Below, in pieces: positions 26,273 through 35,073 of a DNA stretch of 61,560 nt (positions are counted from its first letter, which is position 1; each line of letters begins with the position of its first letter). Under the pieces are notes generated by a model, which saw nothing but the letters and a program-made list of their open reading frames with translations, did not search any database and had not been told where the DNA came from. Source of the stretch: Faecalibacterium gallinarum (GTDB taxonomy: Bacteria > Bacillota > Clostridia > Oscillospirales > Ruminococcaceae); NCBI RefSeq assembly GCF_022180365.1, contig NZ_BQKV01000021.1, forward strand, positions 1 through 61,560, given 5' to 3'. The position numbers and the translations under genes are program-made.

Positions 26273-26650
26273 TTATTTCTGGGCGGAAAAATCGGCGGCC
26301 TCTTTCAGCCAGGCCATCAGCTCGTCGTCCACTTCCTCAGGGCGGGAGAGGATTAGGTGATGGGTCCAGCGGTTGGGGTAGGGTTCGGTGGCCACAGCGA
26401 TCCGGGGGGACTCCACCGGATGTTCCAGCCCAAAGGTGACGACAAGGTAAGGGTCGGGCAGCTCCTTTTTCTTTTTCACCCGCAGGAAGGATACACAGCC
26501 GAACAGGTGCCGGTTGTAAAAGGAAATCTGGCTTTTCTGGGCCTTGATCCGCACCGGCTGGATCTCGGCCAGGATGCGGGCTTCCAGCGCCTCGTAGAGG
26601 GGGAGCGCCGCCGGCTGCTGGTCGAAGAATAACAAAGTATCTGTGTCCAT
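26273..26650 (-). CDS. DUF5655-type domain protein
   Basis: A soluble 125-residue protein starting at 26650 (MDTDTLLFFDQQPAALPLYE). The pattern ALEARILAEIQPVRIKAQKS, a QISFYNRHLFGCVSFLRVKK stretch, and NRWTHHLILSRPEEVDDELM matches the DUF5655 family, small proteins often described as predicted transport-associated or DNA-related but without a known activity. It is monocistronic on the minus strand, between two repeat-bearing intergenic regions. Confidence 0.7.
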   Translation of the reverse strand: MDTDTLLFFDQQPAALPLYEALEARILAEIQPVRIKAQKSQISFYNRHLFGCVSFLRVKKKKELPDPYLVVTFGLEHPVESPRIAVATEPYPNRWTHHLILSRPEEVDDELMAWLKEAADFSAQK

Positions 26651-26716
26651 GGAGTTCACCGTCCCTTCGCCTGGATTGGTTTTCTTATAGCACAAAAAGC
26701 GAGAAAACGCAAGATA

Positions 26717-26756
26717 TAAAAAGAGTCCCCTCCCCGGTGCAGGGGAGAGGACCCTA
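26717..26756 (-). terminator. Terminator downstream of the ion transporter gene
   Basis: Minus-strand arms GGGTCCTCTCCCC and GGGGAGGGGACTC are followed by TTTTTATA. The transporter stop is 156 bp upstream, so this or the intervening repeat region ends its transcript. Confidence 0.65.
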
Positions 26757-26861
26757 AGAAGATGACTCTGTTTGTTCGGATTTACAGCCGCATCCCGCCT
26801 TCGGCGCCCTAACGGCTTTACCAAAGGCGTTTCACGGCTAACCCTTCGCGGCTTCTGCTTT

Positions 26862-26912
26862 CCGGTTTCCGCCAAAGGTATCTCGCGGTTGAAAATGTAT
26901 CTCGCGGTTGAA
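26862..26912. repeat. Dispersed repeat with two GTATCTCGCGGTTGA units
   Basis: GGTTTCCGCCAAAGGTATCT, continuing CGCGGTTGAAAA, is followed at once by a second ATGTATCTCGCGGTTGAA, right at the end of the transporter gene. It matches the repeat at 25326-25356 and, inverted, those at 25155-25250. The 26761-26861 stretch upstream contains no gene that I can support. Confidence 0.7.
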
Positions 26913-28181
26913 TCAATGGAAGAAGACCCAGAGGTAGATGTAGGCGGGGATGACGGCTGCCAGGGTGAAGGGGATGCCGATCCGGGGGAAATCGCTGGTC
27001 TTGACTTCGTAGCCCTCTTTCCGCAGGATGCCGATGCCGGTGATGTTGGCGGAAGCGCCGATGGGGGTGATGTTGCCGCCCAGGGTCGCGCCGGACAGAA
27101 GACCGAAGTAGAACAGGGTGGGGTCGATGCCCAGATTGGCCGCCAGACCGGTAACCACTGGCAGCATGGTGGCGGTGTAGGGGATGTTGTCAATGAAGGC
27201 CGAGATCAGCACCGAGGCCCAGACAATGATGGTGTAGAGGATAAAGACGTTGCCGCCGCCCAGATGAGCCAAAAGATTTGCCGCCGCGTCGATGACGCCC
27301 ATATTACTGATGCCGCCGATGATGAGGAACAGACCCACCAGGATGCCGATGGTCTCAAAGTCGATGGCCTTGAGGGGGCCGGTGATGGCGTCCAGATTCT
27401 TCTTTTTAAAGAAGTTGTAGACAAGACCGATGGCCAGCAGGGTCAGGCAGATCAGACCGTTGGTGATGGAGGGCTTCTCGGGGATGAAGGAAGCCGCAAT
27501 CAGCAGAACGATGGTGCCCAGCAGAAGGAAACTGGGAACGTAATCGTTCACCGGGGTGGGGGTGGAGTTGCGCTCGATCCGGCCCTTTTCCTTGCGGAAG
27601 ATAAAGGCCAGGATGGCCGCCGAGATCAGGGCGCCCAGCTCCACCGCGAAGAACATGCCCGGCTTGCCCTTGTAGAAGAAGAAATCCAGGAAGCTCATGT
27701 CGGCGTAGGAACCCAGCATGATGGCGGTGGTGTCGCCCACCAGGGTGGCTGCGCCCTGGAGGTTGGAGGAGACCGCAATGCCGATGATGAAGGGCACGGG
27801 GTTTGTCTTGAGCTTGCGGCAGATCTCCAGAGCCACGGGGGCCACCATCAGGACGGTGGCTACGTTGTCCACGAAAGCCGAAATAATCCCGGCAAAGAGG
27901 GCCAGAGCCACGGCGGCGGCCTGGACGGTGCCCACCCGCTCCATGACCAGATCCGCCAGCCGGGCGGGCATCCGGCTGTCAATGAACAGCTGGACCAGGC
28001 CCATGGTGCCCGCGATCATCATGATGACGTTGAAGTCGATGGAACTGAAAATCTGGTCGGCGGGGAGCATCCCGCTGACCATGAACACCACCGCCGAACA
28101 CAGCGCAATCACCGGCCGGTATTTGCTGAACGCCAACATCAGCACATAGGTTATGGCAAAAAGGATCAGTGCATAAATCAT
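26913..28181 (-). CDS. ArsB/NhaD-like ion transporter (SLC13-type)
   Basis: The ATG at 28181 (SD AAGGAGA) gives 422 residues and 10-12 hydrophobic spans. Two inverted-repeat halves each carry a re-entrant signature: SAFVDNVATVLMVAPVALEI in the first and SAFIDNIPYTATMLPVVTGL in the second, then LSGATLGGNITPIGASANI. These mark the ion transporter superfamily containing arsenite pumps, Na+/H+ antiporters and dicarboxylate carriers. No arsR or arsC is near, so arsenite export is not favoured. A long leader precedes it. Confidence 0.85.
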   Translation of the reverse strand: MIYALILFAITYVLMLAFSKYRPVIALCSAVVFMVSGMLPADQIFSSIDFNVIMMIAGTMGLVQLFIDSRMPARLADLVMERVGTVQAAAVALALFAGIISAFVDNVATVLMVAPVALEICRKLKTNPVPFIIGIAVSSNLQGAATLVGDTTAIMLGSYADMSFLDFFFYKGKPGMFFAVELGALISAAILAFIFRKEKGRIERNSTPTPVNDYVPSFLLLGTIVLLIAASFIPEKPSITNGLICLTLLAIGLVYNFFKKKNLDAITGPLKAIDFETIGILVGLFLIIGGISNMGVIDAAANLLAHLGGGNVFILYTIIVWASVLISAFIDNIPYTATMLPVVTGLAANLGIDPTLFYFGLLSGATLGGNITPIGASANITGIGILRKEGYEVKTSDFPRIGIPFTLAAVIPAYIYLWVFFH

Positions 28182-28375
28182 TGTTTTTCTCCTTGGCGGC
28201 GGCCGGAGCAGCCGCATCTGTTGGTTTGTGACAGGATTTGGGCGCCCAGCGGCGCAACAAATGTCTGTGCTATCCACCTCCCCTTGGTCTGGGTGCCTGT
28301 CCGTTCCGGGCTTGTGCGGCGAAACGCGCAAAAACAAGAAAATCGCCCGACAGGCTGCTGATTCCAAATTAAACC

Positions 28376-28404
28376 TTTATAGCATGTTTCAGGAAAAAAG
28401 TCAA
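28376..28404 (-). promoter_or_regulatory. Promoter of the ion transporter gene, about 190-nt leader
   Basis: The minus strand reads TTGACT (28399-28404), a 17-bp spacer and TATAAA (28376-28381). Transcription should start near 28369, leaving roughly 190 nt of GC-rich untranslated leader before the ATG at 28181. The 28182-28489 gap holds no gene. Confidence 0.7.
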
Positions 28405-28489
28405 TCTTCCCGCCGGCAAAGTTTGGGCGCGGATCTCTTGTATAACCTACGCGCCGCACGCTCCCGGCAGTACAGTGGGCCGGATGCAG

Positions 28490-28532
28490 AACAAACCCCC
28501 GCTCTGCCAAAACGCCGGAGCGGGGGTTTGTT
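28490..28532 (-). terminator. Terminator of the fructan ABC/GH32 operon
   Basis: AACAAACCCCCGCTC and GAGCGGGGGTTTGTT form perfect 15-bp arms 37 bp beyond the GH32 stop. Confidence 0.75.
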
Positions 28533-28568
28533 CATGTTGGAATGAAAGAGAAGAAGATAACAGGAAAC

Positions 28569-30047
28569 TTAGAGATTGAGAGTGTACTGCTCCACAGTGA
28601 CCCGGGCTTTGCCGTCGGCTTCAAAGAGGATGCCCTCGGCATCCCTCGGGGTGTAGATGCAGGCAGTCATGGTCTGCTCGCCCTCGTTGATAAAGACCTC
28701 CACGCTATTGTAGTCCAGCAGAACCCGGAGCTTCAGGGTCTTACCCGGGGTGCGGATTTTGCAGCTGCGGGTGTGGACGATGTCCTGGTACAGCCCGCCG
28801 GCGTAGGTGCGGTCCAGTGTGAGTTTTGCGCTGCGGGGCTCATAAGTAAGGGTGGTGAAGTGTTTTTCGTCTGCCGCCAGTTTCAGGGTGACAGCGTGGC
28901 AGTTTTCCTCGGGAGTGATCTCGGCGGTCAGGTCGATCACCCGTCCGCCGATGCCCTCCAGCTGGGTTTCGCCCTCGATCAGGGCGTTTTCGTGCCGGAC
29001 CTTCGGGCCATGGGCGGCGTCCAGCTCCCGGACGGGGGTCTGGTAGAGGCGGCCGTCTTTAAGGTGGAGCTCCCGGGGGCAGATGGTCTGGCCGAACCAC
29101 CGGCAGCCCTGGGGCTTGGCCCCGGAGGCTGCCCAGGACTGCATCCAGGCGGTCATGATCCGGCGGCCGTCGGGGGCCAGAGTGGTCTGGGTGGCGTAGA
29201 AGTCGATCCCCTCGTCCATCAGCTGGACCTTCTCCCGGGTGAACCGGTGGGTCTCGGAGTCGTAGCTGCCCATCAGGGCGATGACACAGTGGCCGTTGTG
29301 GTATTCGTCCCGGACCTGCATTTCCATGGGGCCCGCCATCAGGATCTGTTTGCCGTCCAGCTCAAAGAAGTCGGGGCACTCCCACATGACCCCGTACTCG
29401 CCGCGGCTGGCGTCCAGCAGGGAGGTGTACTCCCAACGGAACCCGTCGGGGCTATGGAACAGCAGGGCCGCGCCGCCCTCGGTTTCGCTTTGGCCTACGG
29501 CAACCGCCGAGTAGCTCCCATCCGGCTCCTGCCAGATTTTGGGGTCCCGGAAGTCGAACCGGCTGAACCCTTCGGGCAGATCCCGGGCGGTGAGGACCGG
29601 GTTCTGGGGCAGCTTCTCGTAGTTGAGGCCGTCGCCCACCGCCACACACTGGGTCTGGATGTCCCGGGTTTTGCCGTCCGGCTGCTTTTCCCAGACAACG
29701 CCGGTGTACATCAGCAGCTGGCGGCCGTCGGGCAGCTGGGCCGCCGAACCGGAGAAGCAGCCGTTCTGGTCGCAGGGAGCGTCGGGCGCCAGGGCCGCCG
29801 GCAGGTACTCCCAGTGGAGCAAGTCCCGGCTGACCGCGTGGCCCCAGTGCATCGGGCCCCAAACGGTGTCGTAGGGGTAGTATTGGTAGAACAAGTGATA
29901 CTGTCCCTGGTAGAAAGAGAAGCCGTTGGGGTCGTTCATCCATCCCACATAGGGGGTCAGATGGTAGGCGGGGCGCTGGCCGGCAGGGATGGCCGCGCCC
30001 TGCTCCGCTTCATAGGCGCGGGCTTTTTGTAAGATCGTGCTGTCCAT
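28569..30047 (-). CDS. Glycoside hydrolase family 32 beta-fructosidase / sucrose hydrolase
   Basis: The 492-residue cytosolic enzyme hydrolyses beta-fructosidic bonds of sucrose or fructo-oligosaccharides. The nucleophile Asp39 is in GWMNDPNG, the transition-state stabiliser Asp168 in FRDPKI and the acid/base Glu223 in WECPDF. There is no signal peptide, so it acts on imported sugar. It is the last gene after the two permeases and binding protein; the partner fructokinase is on the divergent arm. With ABC rather than PTS import the substrate reaches it unphosphorylated, which favours a fructo-oligosaccharide or sucrose hydrolase over sucrose-6-phosphate hydrolase. Confidence 0.9.
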   Translation of the reverse strand: MDSTILQKARAYEAEQGAAIPAGQRPAYHLTPYVGWMNDPNGFSFYQGQYHLFYQYYPYDTVWGPMHWGHAVSRDLLHWEYLPAALAPDAPCDQNGCFSGSAAQLPDGRQLLMYTGVVWEKQPDGKTRDIQTQCVAVGDGLNYEKLPQNPVLTARDLPEGFSRFDFRDPKIWQEPDGSYSAVAVGQSETEGGAALLFHSPDGFRWEYTSLLDASRGEYGVMWECPDFFELDGKQILMAGPMEMQVRDEYHNGHCVIALMGSYDSETHRFTREKVQLMDEGIDFYATQTTLAPDGRRIMTAWMQSWAASGAKPQGCRWFGQTICPRELHLKDGRLYQTPVRELDAAHGPKVRHENALIEGETQLEGIGGRVIDLTAEITPEENCHAVTLKLAADEKHFTTLTYEPRSAKLTLDRTYAGGLYQDIVHTRSCKIRTPGKTLKLRVLLDYNSVEVFINEGEQTMTACIYTPRDAEGILFEADGKARVTVEQYTLNL

Positions 30048-30112
30048 AGCAGTCTCCTATCGAAGATTCTTCCCGGCCGGGGTTTGCCGCGCCGGAAGTA
30101 TTGGCGGGGGAA

Positions 30113-31780
30113 TTAGGCGTGGTAGGCGTCCAGATACTTCTGCATGATCGCCAGGTAATCGGACAGGCCGTAGGCCTCCAGTTTGGAGAGGTACTCCTCC
30201 CAGCTGCCGCTGGCCATGCCGTTCATGATCCAGTCTGCCTTGCAGGTGTTGATGTAGGTGGAGATATCGGCCTCCAGGTTGGAGACCTGGGTGGTGTCCT
30301 CGATGCTCATGAACACGTTGGGGTAGACGTAGTCGTTGTTCATGTCGGGGGTGTAGATCTGCTCGATCCAGTCCAGACGGTACTGTGCGTCGTCGGGGCA
30401 GGTGACGTAGACGTCGTAGTACTCATCCAGCACAGCCAGGGGGCCGCCGACGCACTCGGCCTCGCGGACCTCCACGGGGGAAGCATCGCCCAGAGGTGCG
30501 TGCTTGAGCATGGGCTCGCCGTCGGCGTTGGTGGACATCTCAAAGATATCGAACTCGTCCTCCTCGCCGTAGGTGCCCCAGTTGTTCTGGGGAGACTGCA
30601 TGGGATCGTACATCTGGTCCAGCCAGGCGCAGACCAGGGCGGGGTTGGCGGCCTTGGCGGTGACGACGCAGCGGCCGCGGTTGAAACCGCTGGTGAAGGA
30701 GCCGTTCTGCGGGGTGATGTTGGTGACGTCGGCGGTCAGGGCGGGCAGCGGCTCCCAGTCGGTCAGGTTGTCCACGTTGGCCACGTCCCAGCTGAAGCAG
30801 ACGCCGTAACGGCCGGCTTTGCCCTTGGAAACGTAGGTGGACCACTCCTGGGTGAAGCACTCGGGGTCGATCAGGCCCTCGGCATACAGCTGGTGCAGCC
30901 ACTCCACACCCTTCTTGAAGCCCTCCTGGGTGGCGGCGCAGATGACCTTGCGGTCGTTGGTAACGGCGATGTGGCGGCCCTTGTCCATGTCGCCGTAGCC
31001 CTCGCCGAAGCCGTTGATCAGGATGCCGGGGTCCTGGTCGCCGTCGTTGACGATGCAGGACATGGGGATGATGCTGCCCTCAATGCCGAACTCGCTCTGG
31101 AGGGCGGCGGCGTTGTCCCGGAAAGCCATCAGCACCTGCTCGAACTCATCCACGGTGGTGGGCATGGACAGACCCAGGAAGTTCAGCCACTTGGTGTTGA
31201 TGAAGCTCATGTTGCCCACCGTCTGGATGGCGGTTTTGTTGGCGCCCAGCTGCTCGATCCAGGGCAGACCCCAGATGTGGCCCTCGATGTCGGTGCACAT
31301 GGTGCGGTACTCGGGGTACTTGTCAAAAACAGCCTTCAGGTTGGGCATGTTGTTGTCGATGTAGTCCTCCAGGGCGATGATGACCCCCTGGTCGGCATAG
31401 CGGAGCAGGTTGCTGTCCGAGAAGTCGGCGCTGAAGATGAAGTCGGTCAGGGTCTTGGGGTTGGACATGGTCAGGGTGATCTTGTCGCCCCACTGGTCGG
31501 ACTGGATGGCAGTCCATTCGATGTGGACGTTGGTGGCTTCTTCCAGCCGCTTGAAGATGGTGCGGTTGTTGGGCTCGGACTCGCTGCCGGCGGGGTAGCT
31601 GGTGGTGCCGGTCAGGGTGACGGTCTCGGCCAGGGGGAAGTCCACGGGGCCATCCACCACTACGGCGGCAGCGGCCTTGTCGTCGGCGCTGCTGCCGCCG
31701 CCGCAGGCGGTCAGGGCCAGGGCGGAACCGGTGACGGCACAAGCTTTGAGGAAATTGCGGCGGGAAATCAGCTTTTTCAT
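30113..31780 (-). CDS. Carbohydrate ABC transporter substrate-binding lipoprotein
   Basis: The 555 residues begin with SRRNFLK, a hydrophobic stretch and the lipobox LTAC26, so the protein is exported, probably with a twin-arginine-like signal, and lipid-anchored. The large size and the TxxDFI/WDEV-type body fit the LplA/family-1 oligosaccharide-binding group that pairs with LplB/YtcP permeases. No ATPase is encoded here; such systems share an MsmX-type ATPase. Confidence 0.88.
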   Translation of the reverse strand: MKKLISRRNFLKACAVTGSALALTACGGGSSADDKAAAAVVVDGPVDFPLAETVTLTGTTSYPAGSESEPNNRTIFKRLEEATNVHIEWTAIQSDQWGDKITLTMSNPKTLTDFIFSADFSDSNLLRYADQGVIIALEDYIDNNMPNLKAVFDKYPEYRTMCTDIEGHIWGLPWIEQLGANKTAIQTVGNMSFINTKWLNFLGLSMPTTVDEFEQVLMAFRDNAAALQSEFGIEGSIIPMSCIVNDGDQDPGILINGFGEGYGDMDKGRHIAVTNDRKVICAATQEGFKKGVEWLHQLYAEGLIDPECFTQEWSTYVSKGKAGRYGVCFSWDVANVDNLTDWEPLPALTADVTNITPQNGSFTSGFNRGRCVVTAKAANPALVCAWLDQMYDPMQSPQNNWGTYGEEDEFDIFEMSTNADGEPMLKHAPLGDASPVEVREAECVGGPLAVLDEYYDVYVTCPDDAQYRLDWIEQIYTPDMNNDYVYPNVFMSIEDTTQVSNLEADISTYINTCKADWIMNGMASGSWEEYLSKLEAYGLSDYLAIMQKYLDAYHA

Positions 31781-31824
31781 GGGGGATTCTCCTTTTCTTT
31801 TTCTGGTTGTGGCAGGTGTGTGGA

Positions 31825-32736
31825 TTAGCCTTTGATGGAACCGGCCATGATGCCGGCGTCGAAATACTTCTGGAAGAAAGGATACATGACGATCAGGGGC
31901 AGGCTGGAGATGATGATGGTGGCGTACTTGAGCAGCTCGGCCAGCTGGGCACGCTCGGCGGTGCTCTGGATGTCGGCGATCATGCCGGACTCGGGCTGGC
32001 TCTGGATCAGGATGGAGCGGAGCACCAGCTGCAAAGGCTGTTTGGCGGTATCGTTCAGGTAGATCATGGCGTCAAAGTAGCTGTTCCACATGGCGACGAA
32101 CTGCCACAGGGCCAGCACCGCCACCACCGGCATGCAGATGGGAAGCAGAATCTTGAAGAAGAAGGTCATCTCGCTGGCGCCGTCCACGTCCGAGGCCTCC
32201 CGCAGCTCCCGGGGGATGCCCTGGTAGTAGGTGCGGGCGATGATCATATTCCAGACGCTGAACGCGCCGGGCAGGATGACCGCCCACATGGAGTCCAAAA
32301 GGCCCATATTGTTGATCAGCAGGTAGGTGGGGATCAGGCCGCCGCCGAAGAACATGGTGATGACGAACAGAGTGTTGAAGATGGCCTTGCCCTTGAAGTC
32401 CGACAGGGACATGGGGTAGGCGGCCAGCATGGTCACCGTCACCGAGATGATGGTGAAGAGCACCGAGTAGAGAACCGCGTTTTTGAAGCCGGTCCAGATT
32501 TGTGCATCGGTGGCCACCCGTTCGTAGGCGGTCAGGGTCCATTTGCTGAAATCAAAGGTGATGCCCTTGTTCTGGAGGGTGACGGGGTCCATAAAGGATG
32601 CGATGACGATGTACACCACCGGGACGATGATGGCCACCACGAACAGGGCCAGCAGGACATATCCCACGAAGAGGATGGCTTTGTCCTGGCGGGTATAGAT
32701 TGCGAGCCTGCCGCTCTTTTTGGTTTTCGCTGCCAT
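31825..32736 (-). CDS. Carbohydrate ABC transporter permease, YtcP/MalG-type
   Basis: A 303-residue inner-membrane protein with six predicted spans. The EAA loop is readable as IPRELREASDVDGASEMTFF followed by KILLPICMP, the site that docks to the ATPase. The final spans end MYPFFQKYFDAGIMAGSIKG, the typical C-terminus of the group. It lies 12 bp downstream of the partner permease. Confidence 0.92.
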   Translation of the reverse strand: MAAKTKKSGRLAIYTRQDKAILFVGYVLLALFVVAIIVPVVYIVIASFMDPVTLQNKGITFDFSKWTLTAYERVATDAQIWTGFKNAVLYSVLFTIISVTVTMLAAYPMSLSDFKGKAIFNTLFVITMFFGGGLIPTYLLINNMGLLDSMWAVILPGAFSVWNMIIARTYYQGIPRELREASDVDGASEMTFFFKILLPICMPVVAVLALWQFVAMWNSYFDAMIYLNDTAKQPLQLVLRSILIQSQPESGMIADIQSTAERAQLAELLKYATIIISSLPLIVMYPFFQKYFDAGIMAGSIKG

Positions 32737-32748
32737 GGCGCTGCCTCC

Positions 32749-33690
32749 TTACAATCCCTTGCCGTCGTTCATCTTGGCGACGATTTTGTTGACGGCAATC
32801 AATAGGATGACGTTTATGACGGTGTTGAACAGGCCGACGGCGGTGGAGAAACTGTAATCGCCGTCCAGCAGGCCCTTCTTGTACACATAGGTGGCGATGA
32901 TCTCAGAGGTCTGCAGGTTCAGGTCGGTCTGGAGGGCGTAGGCCTTTTCGAAGCCGATGCTCATGATGTTGCCGGCCTGGAGGATGAACTGGATCACCAC
33001 CATGTCCTTGATGGCGGGCCACTCCACCGTCATGATCTGCTGGAAGAGGTTGGCGCCGTCGATCATGGCGGCTTCTTTCAGGTCTTTGCTGGCGTTGGAG
33101 AGGGAGGCGGTGTACATGATGGAAGCCCAGCCGGCGCCCTGCCAGATGCCGCTGATGATGTAAATGGGGCGGAAGGCTTCCGGCATGGTCATGAAGTTGA
33201 TGCTGGTGTCAAACAGGCCGTTCACCGGGCCGGTGACCGACAGCAGCACCCGGACCATACCGCAGAGGACGATCACCGAGATGAAGTTGGGCATATACAG
33301 CACCAGCTGGATCTTCTGCTTGATCTTCTTGCTCTCGATGCGGTTGAGCAGGAACGCCAGGATGATGGGGATGGGGAAACCCCACAGCAGGCCGTAGACG
33401 CTCAGCTTCAGGGTGTTCATCAGGTAGCGCTGGAAGTCCGGCGAGGACATAAAGCGCTGGAAATGCTCAAACCCGACCCACTCGCTGCCCAGAACCCCCC
33501 GGAAGGGGTTGTAGTTCTGGAAGGCGATCAGGACGCCGCCCATGGGGATGTACTTGAAGATCAGGGTCAACACCACGGCCGGCAGGATAAAGATCAGATA
33601 CAGCTGCCAGTGACGCGCCATATAAACGCATGTGTTGTGCATTCGCCGGCTGGCAGATACCGCAACTGACCCGGACGCTTTCGCTTTCAT
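32749..33690 (-). CDS. Carbohydrate ABC transporter permease, LplB/MalF-type
   Basis: The 313-residue protein has six predicted spans. Its EAA loop (NASKDLKEAAMIDGANLFQQ, then IMTVEWPAI) and the N-terminal YKYIPMGGVLIAFQNYNPF are typical of LplB. It is the first gene of the ABC-GH32 operon, transcribed from a consensus promoter divergent from the LacI regulator. Confidence 0.92.
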   Translation of the reverse strand: MKAKASGSVAVSASRRMHNTCVYMARHWQLYLIFILPAVVLTLIFKYIPMGGVLIAFQNYNPFRGVLGSEWVGFEHFQRFMSSPDFQRYLMNTLKLSVYGLLWGFPIPIILAFLLNRIESKKIKQKIQLVLYMPNFISVIVLCGMVRVLLSVTGPVNGLFDTSINFMTMPEAFRPIYIISGIWQGAGWASIMYTASLSNASKDLKEAAMIDGANLFQQIMTVEWPAIKDMVVIQFILQAGNIMSIGFEKAYALQTDLNLQTSEIIATYVYKKGLLDGDYSFSTAVGLFNTVINVILLIAVNKIVAKMNDGKGL

Positions 33691-33802
33691 GTGTTCGGTT
33701 CCTCCCTTTCAGTTTTATTTGTTACATTTTTGGTTTGCGTTTGCACAAACAAGTGTGTAATCTCTCAAGTGTAGTGTGCAAATGTAAACCTCTGACAGCA
33801 CC

Positions 33803-33831
33803 TTTATACCATGTTCCCTAGTGAATGTCAA
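33803..33831 (-). promoter_or_regulatory. Promoter of the fructan ABC/GH32 operon
   Basis: The minus strand has TTGACA (33826-33831), 17 bp and TATAAA (33803-33808). Downstream in the leader are several TTTGCACA/TGTGCAAA half sites that resemble the palindrome at 33897. Confidence 0.75.
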
Positions 33832-33896
33832 TGATATTTTTCATGCATCCAAGGAATTTTCTGTGAAACTGTCTGGATGCACAAATAAAAAAGTGT

Positions 33897-33912
33897 GCAT
33901 TTGTGCAAATGC
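33897..33912. promoter_or_regulatory. LacI-type operator candidate
   Basis: GCATTTGTGCAAATGC is a 7+2+7 perfect palindrome centred between the two divergent promoters. Half-site relatives (TTTGCACA) recur near 33740 and 33776. It is the probable binding site for the adjacent LacI-family regulator. Confidence 0.6.
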
Positions 33913-33931
33913 GTATTTTGCGATTTTACAT

Positions 33932-33960
33932 TTGACTAATCCGAGGGTTTGCATTATACT
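33932..33960 (+). promoter_or_regulatory. Promoter of the LacI-yesL-fructokinase operon
   Basis: TTGACT (33932-33937), 17-bp spacer, TATACT (33955-33960). Confidence 0.75.
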
Positions 33961-34011
33961 AACAATCAGAAATACCTTTCTTATAATAGATAGAACGCAA
34001 AGGAGGAACCC

Positions 34012-35073
34012 ATGGCTGGCAAGGTCACCATACAGGATATTGCCAACGAGCTGCAGCTGTCGCGCAACACGGTGGCCAAAGCGATCAACAACACCGGCAC
34101 CCTGGCGGACGCCACCCGGGAAAAGATTCTGCGCAAAGCGGCGGAGATGGGGTATAAGCAGTTTGCCTATCTGCCCCTGTTCCAGGAAGAACCCAAAGAG
34201 CCGCCCCACCCGGACGGCAAACGGGAGATTGCAATGCTGACCACCTGCTTTCTCAGCAACTCTCATTTCTCGTCCATGATGCTGGACCGGTTCCAGTCCG
34301 AGATCCATCACCTGCACTACTGCCTGACCATCCATCGAATTTCCCCGGCGGAGCTCACGGCCCGCAGCCTTCCAGCTTCCTTTGATAAGGAGCGGACGGC
34401 GGGAATCATCTGCTTTGAGGTGTTCGACTACGACTACGCCCAGATGCTCTGCGGCCAGGGGATCCCGCTGCTGTTTGTGGACACCCCGGTGACCACCCTC
34501 AAGCCCCAGCTGAAAGCCGACCGGCTGTACATGGATAACCGGGTGGAGATCCAGAACTTTGTCCAGATGATGGTCCAGCGGGGCAAAAAGCGGATCGCCT
34601 ATGTGGGGGATATCTGGCACTGCCAGTCTTTTTATGAGCGGTATATCGCTTATAAGGAAGCCATGGAGTGGCTGGGCCTGGGGGATAACCTGAAATACTC
34701 CATCCTGGAGAGCGCCAAAGAGGGCGAATACGATCGAATGGTGAAACGGAAGCTCCATTCCTTTGACAAACTCCCCGAGGTCATCGTCTGTTCCAACGAC
34801 TTTTCGGCCATGGATGTGACCCGGGCCCTGCGGTCGATGGGACACTCGGTGCCGGAGGATGTCTGGCTCTGCGGTTTTGACGACAGCCAGGAGGCTTCTT
34901 TCATGACCCCCAAGCTGACCTCGATTCACATCCACGGGCAGATCATGGGCTTTACCGCCGCCGATCTGCTGATGACCCGGATCAAGGAGCCCTCCCTGAA
35001 TTACCGGACGGTGTACACCGAGACCAATCTGATTCTGAGGGAATCTACGGGAGATCACGAGGCGAAAGTATGA
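34012..35073 (+). CDS. LacI-family transcriptional regulator of the fructan locus
   Basis: The 353-residue protein starts with the LacI helix-turn-helix VTIQDIANELQLSRNTVAKA and hinge helix, followed by a periplasmic-binding-protein-like sensor (KKRIAYVGDIWHCQSFYERY and VPEDVWLCGFDDSQEASFMT). It is divergent from the ABC-GH32 operon and overlaps the next gene by 4 bp. The effector is probably fructose, sucrose or a fructose phosphate, by context only. Confidence 0.88.
   Translation: MAGKVTIQDIANELQLSRNTVAKAINNTGTLADATREKILRKAAEMGYKQFAYLPLFQEEPKEPPHPDGKREIAMLTTCFLSNSHFSSMMLDRFQSEIHHLHYCLTIHRISPAELTARSLPASFDKERTAGIICFEVFDYDYAQMLCGQGIPLLFVDTPVTTLKPQLKADRLYMDNRVEIQNFVQMMVQRGKKRIAYVGDIWHCQSFYERYIAYKEAMEWLGLGDNLKYSILESAKEGEYDRMVKRKLHSFDKLPEVIVCSNDFSAMDVTRALRSMGHSVPEDVWLCGFDDSQEASFMTPKLTSIHIHGQIMGFTAADLLMTRIKEPSLNYRTVYTETNLILRESTGDHEAKV

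Noticed and set aside
26913..28181. Naming the transporter an arsenite pump (arsB)
   Set aside because: No arsR, arsC or arsA nearby; the superfamily also includes Na+/H+ antiporters and carboxylate carriers.
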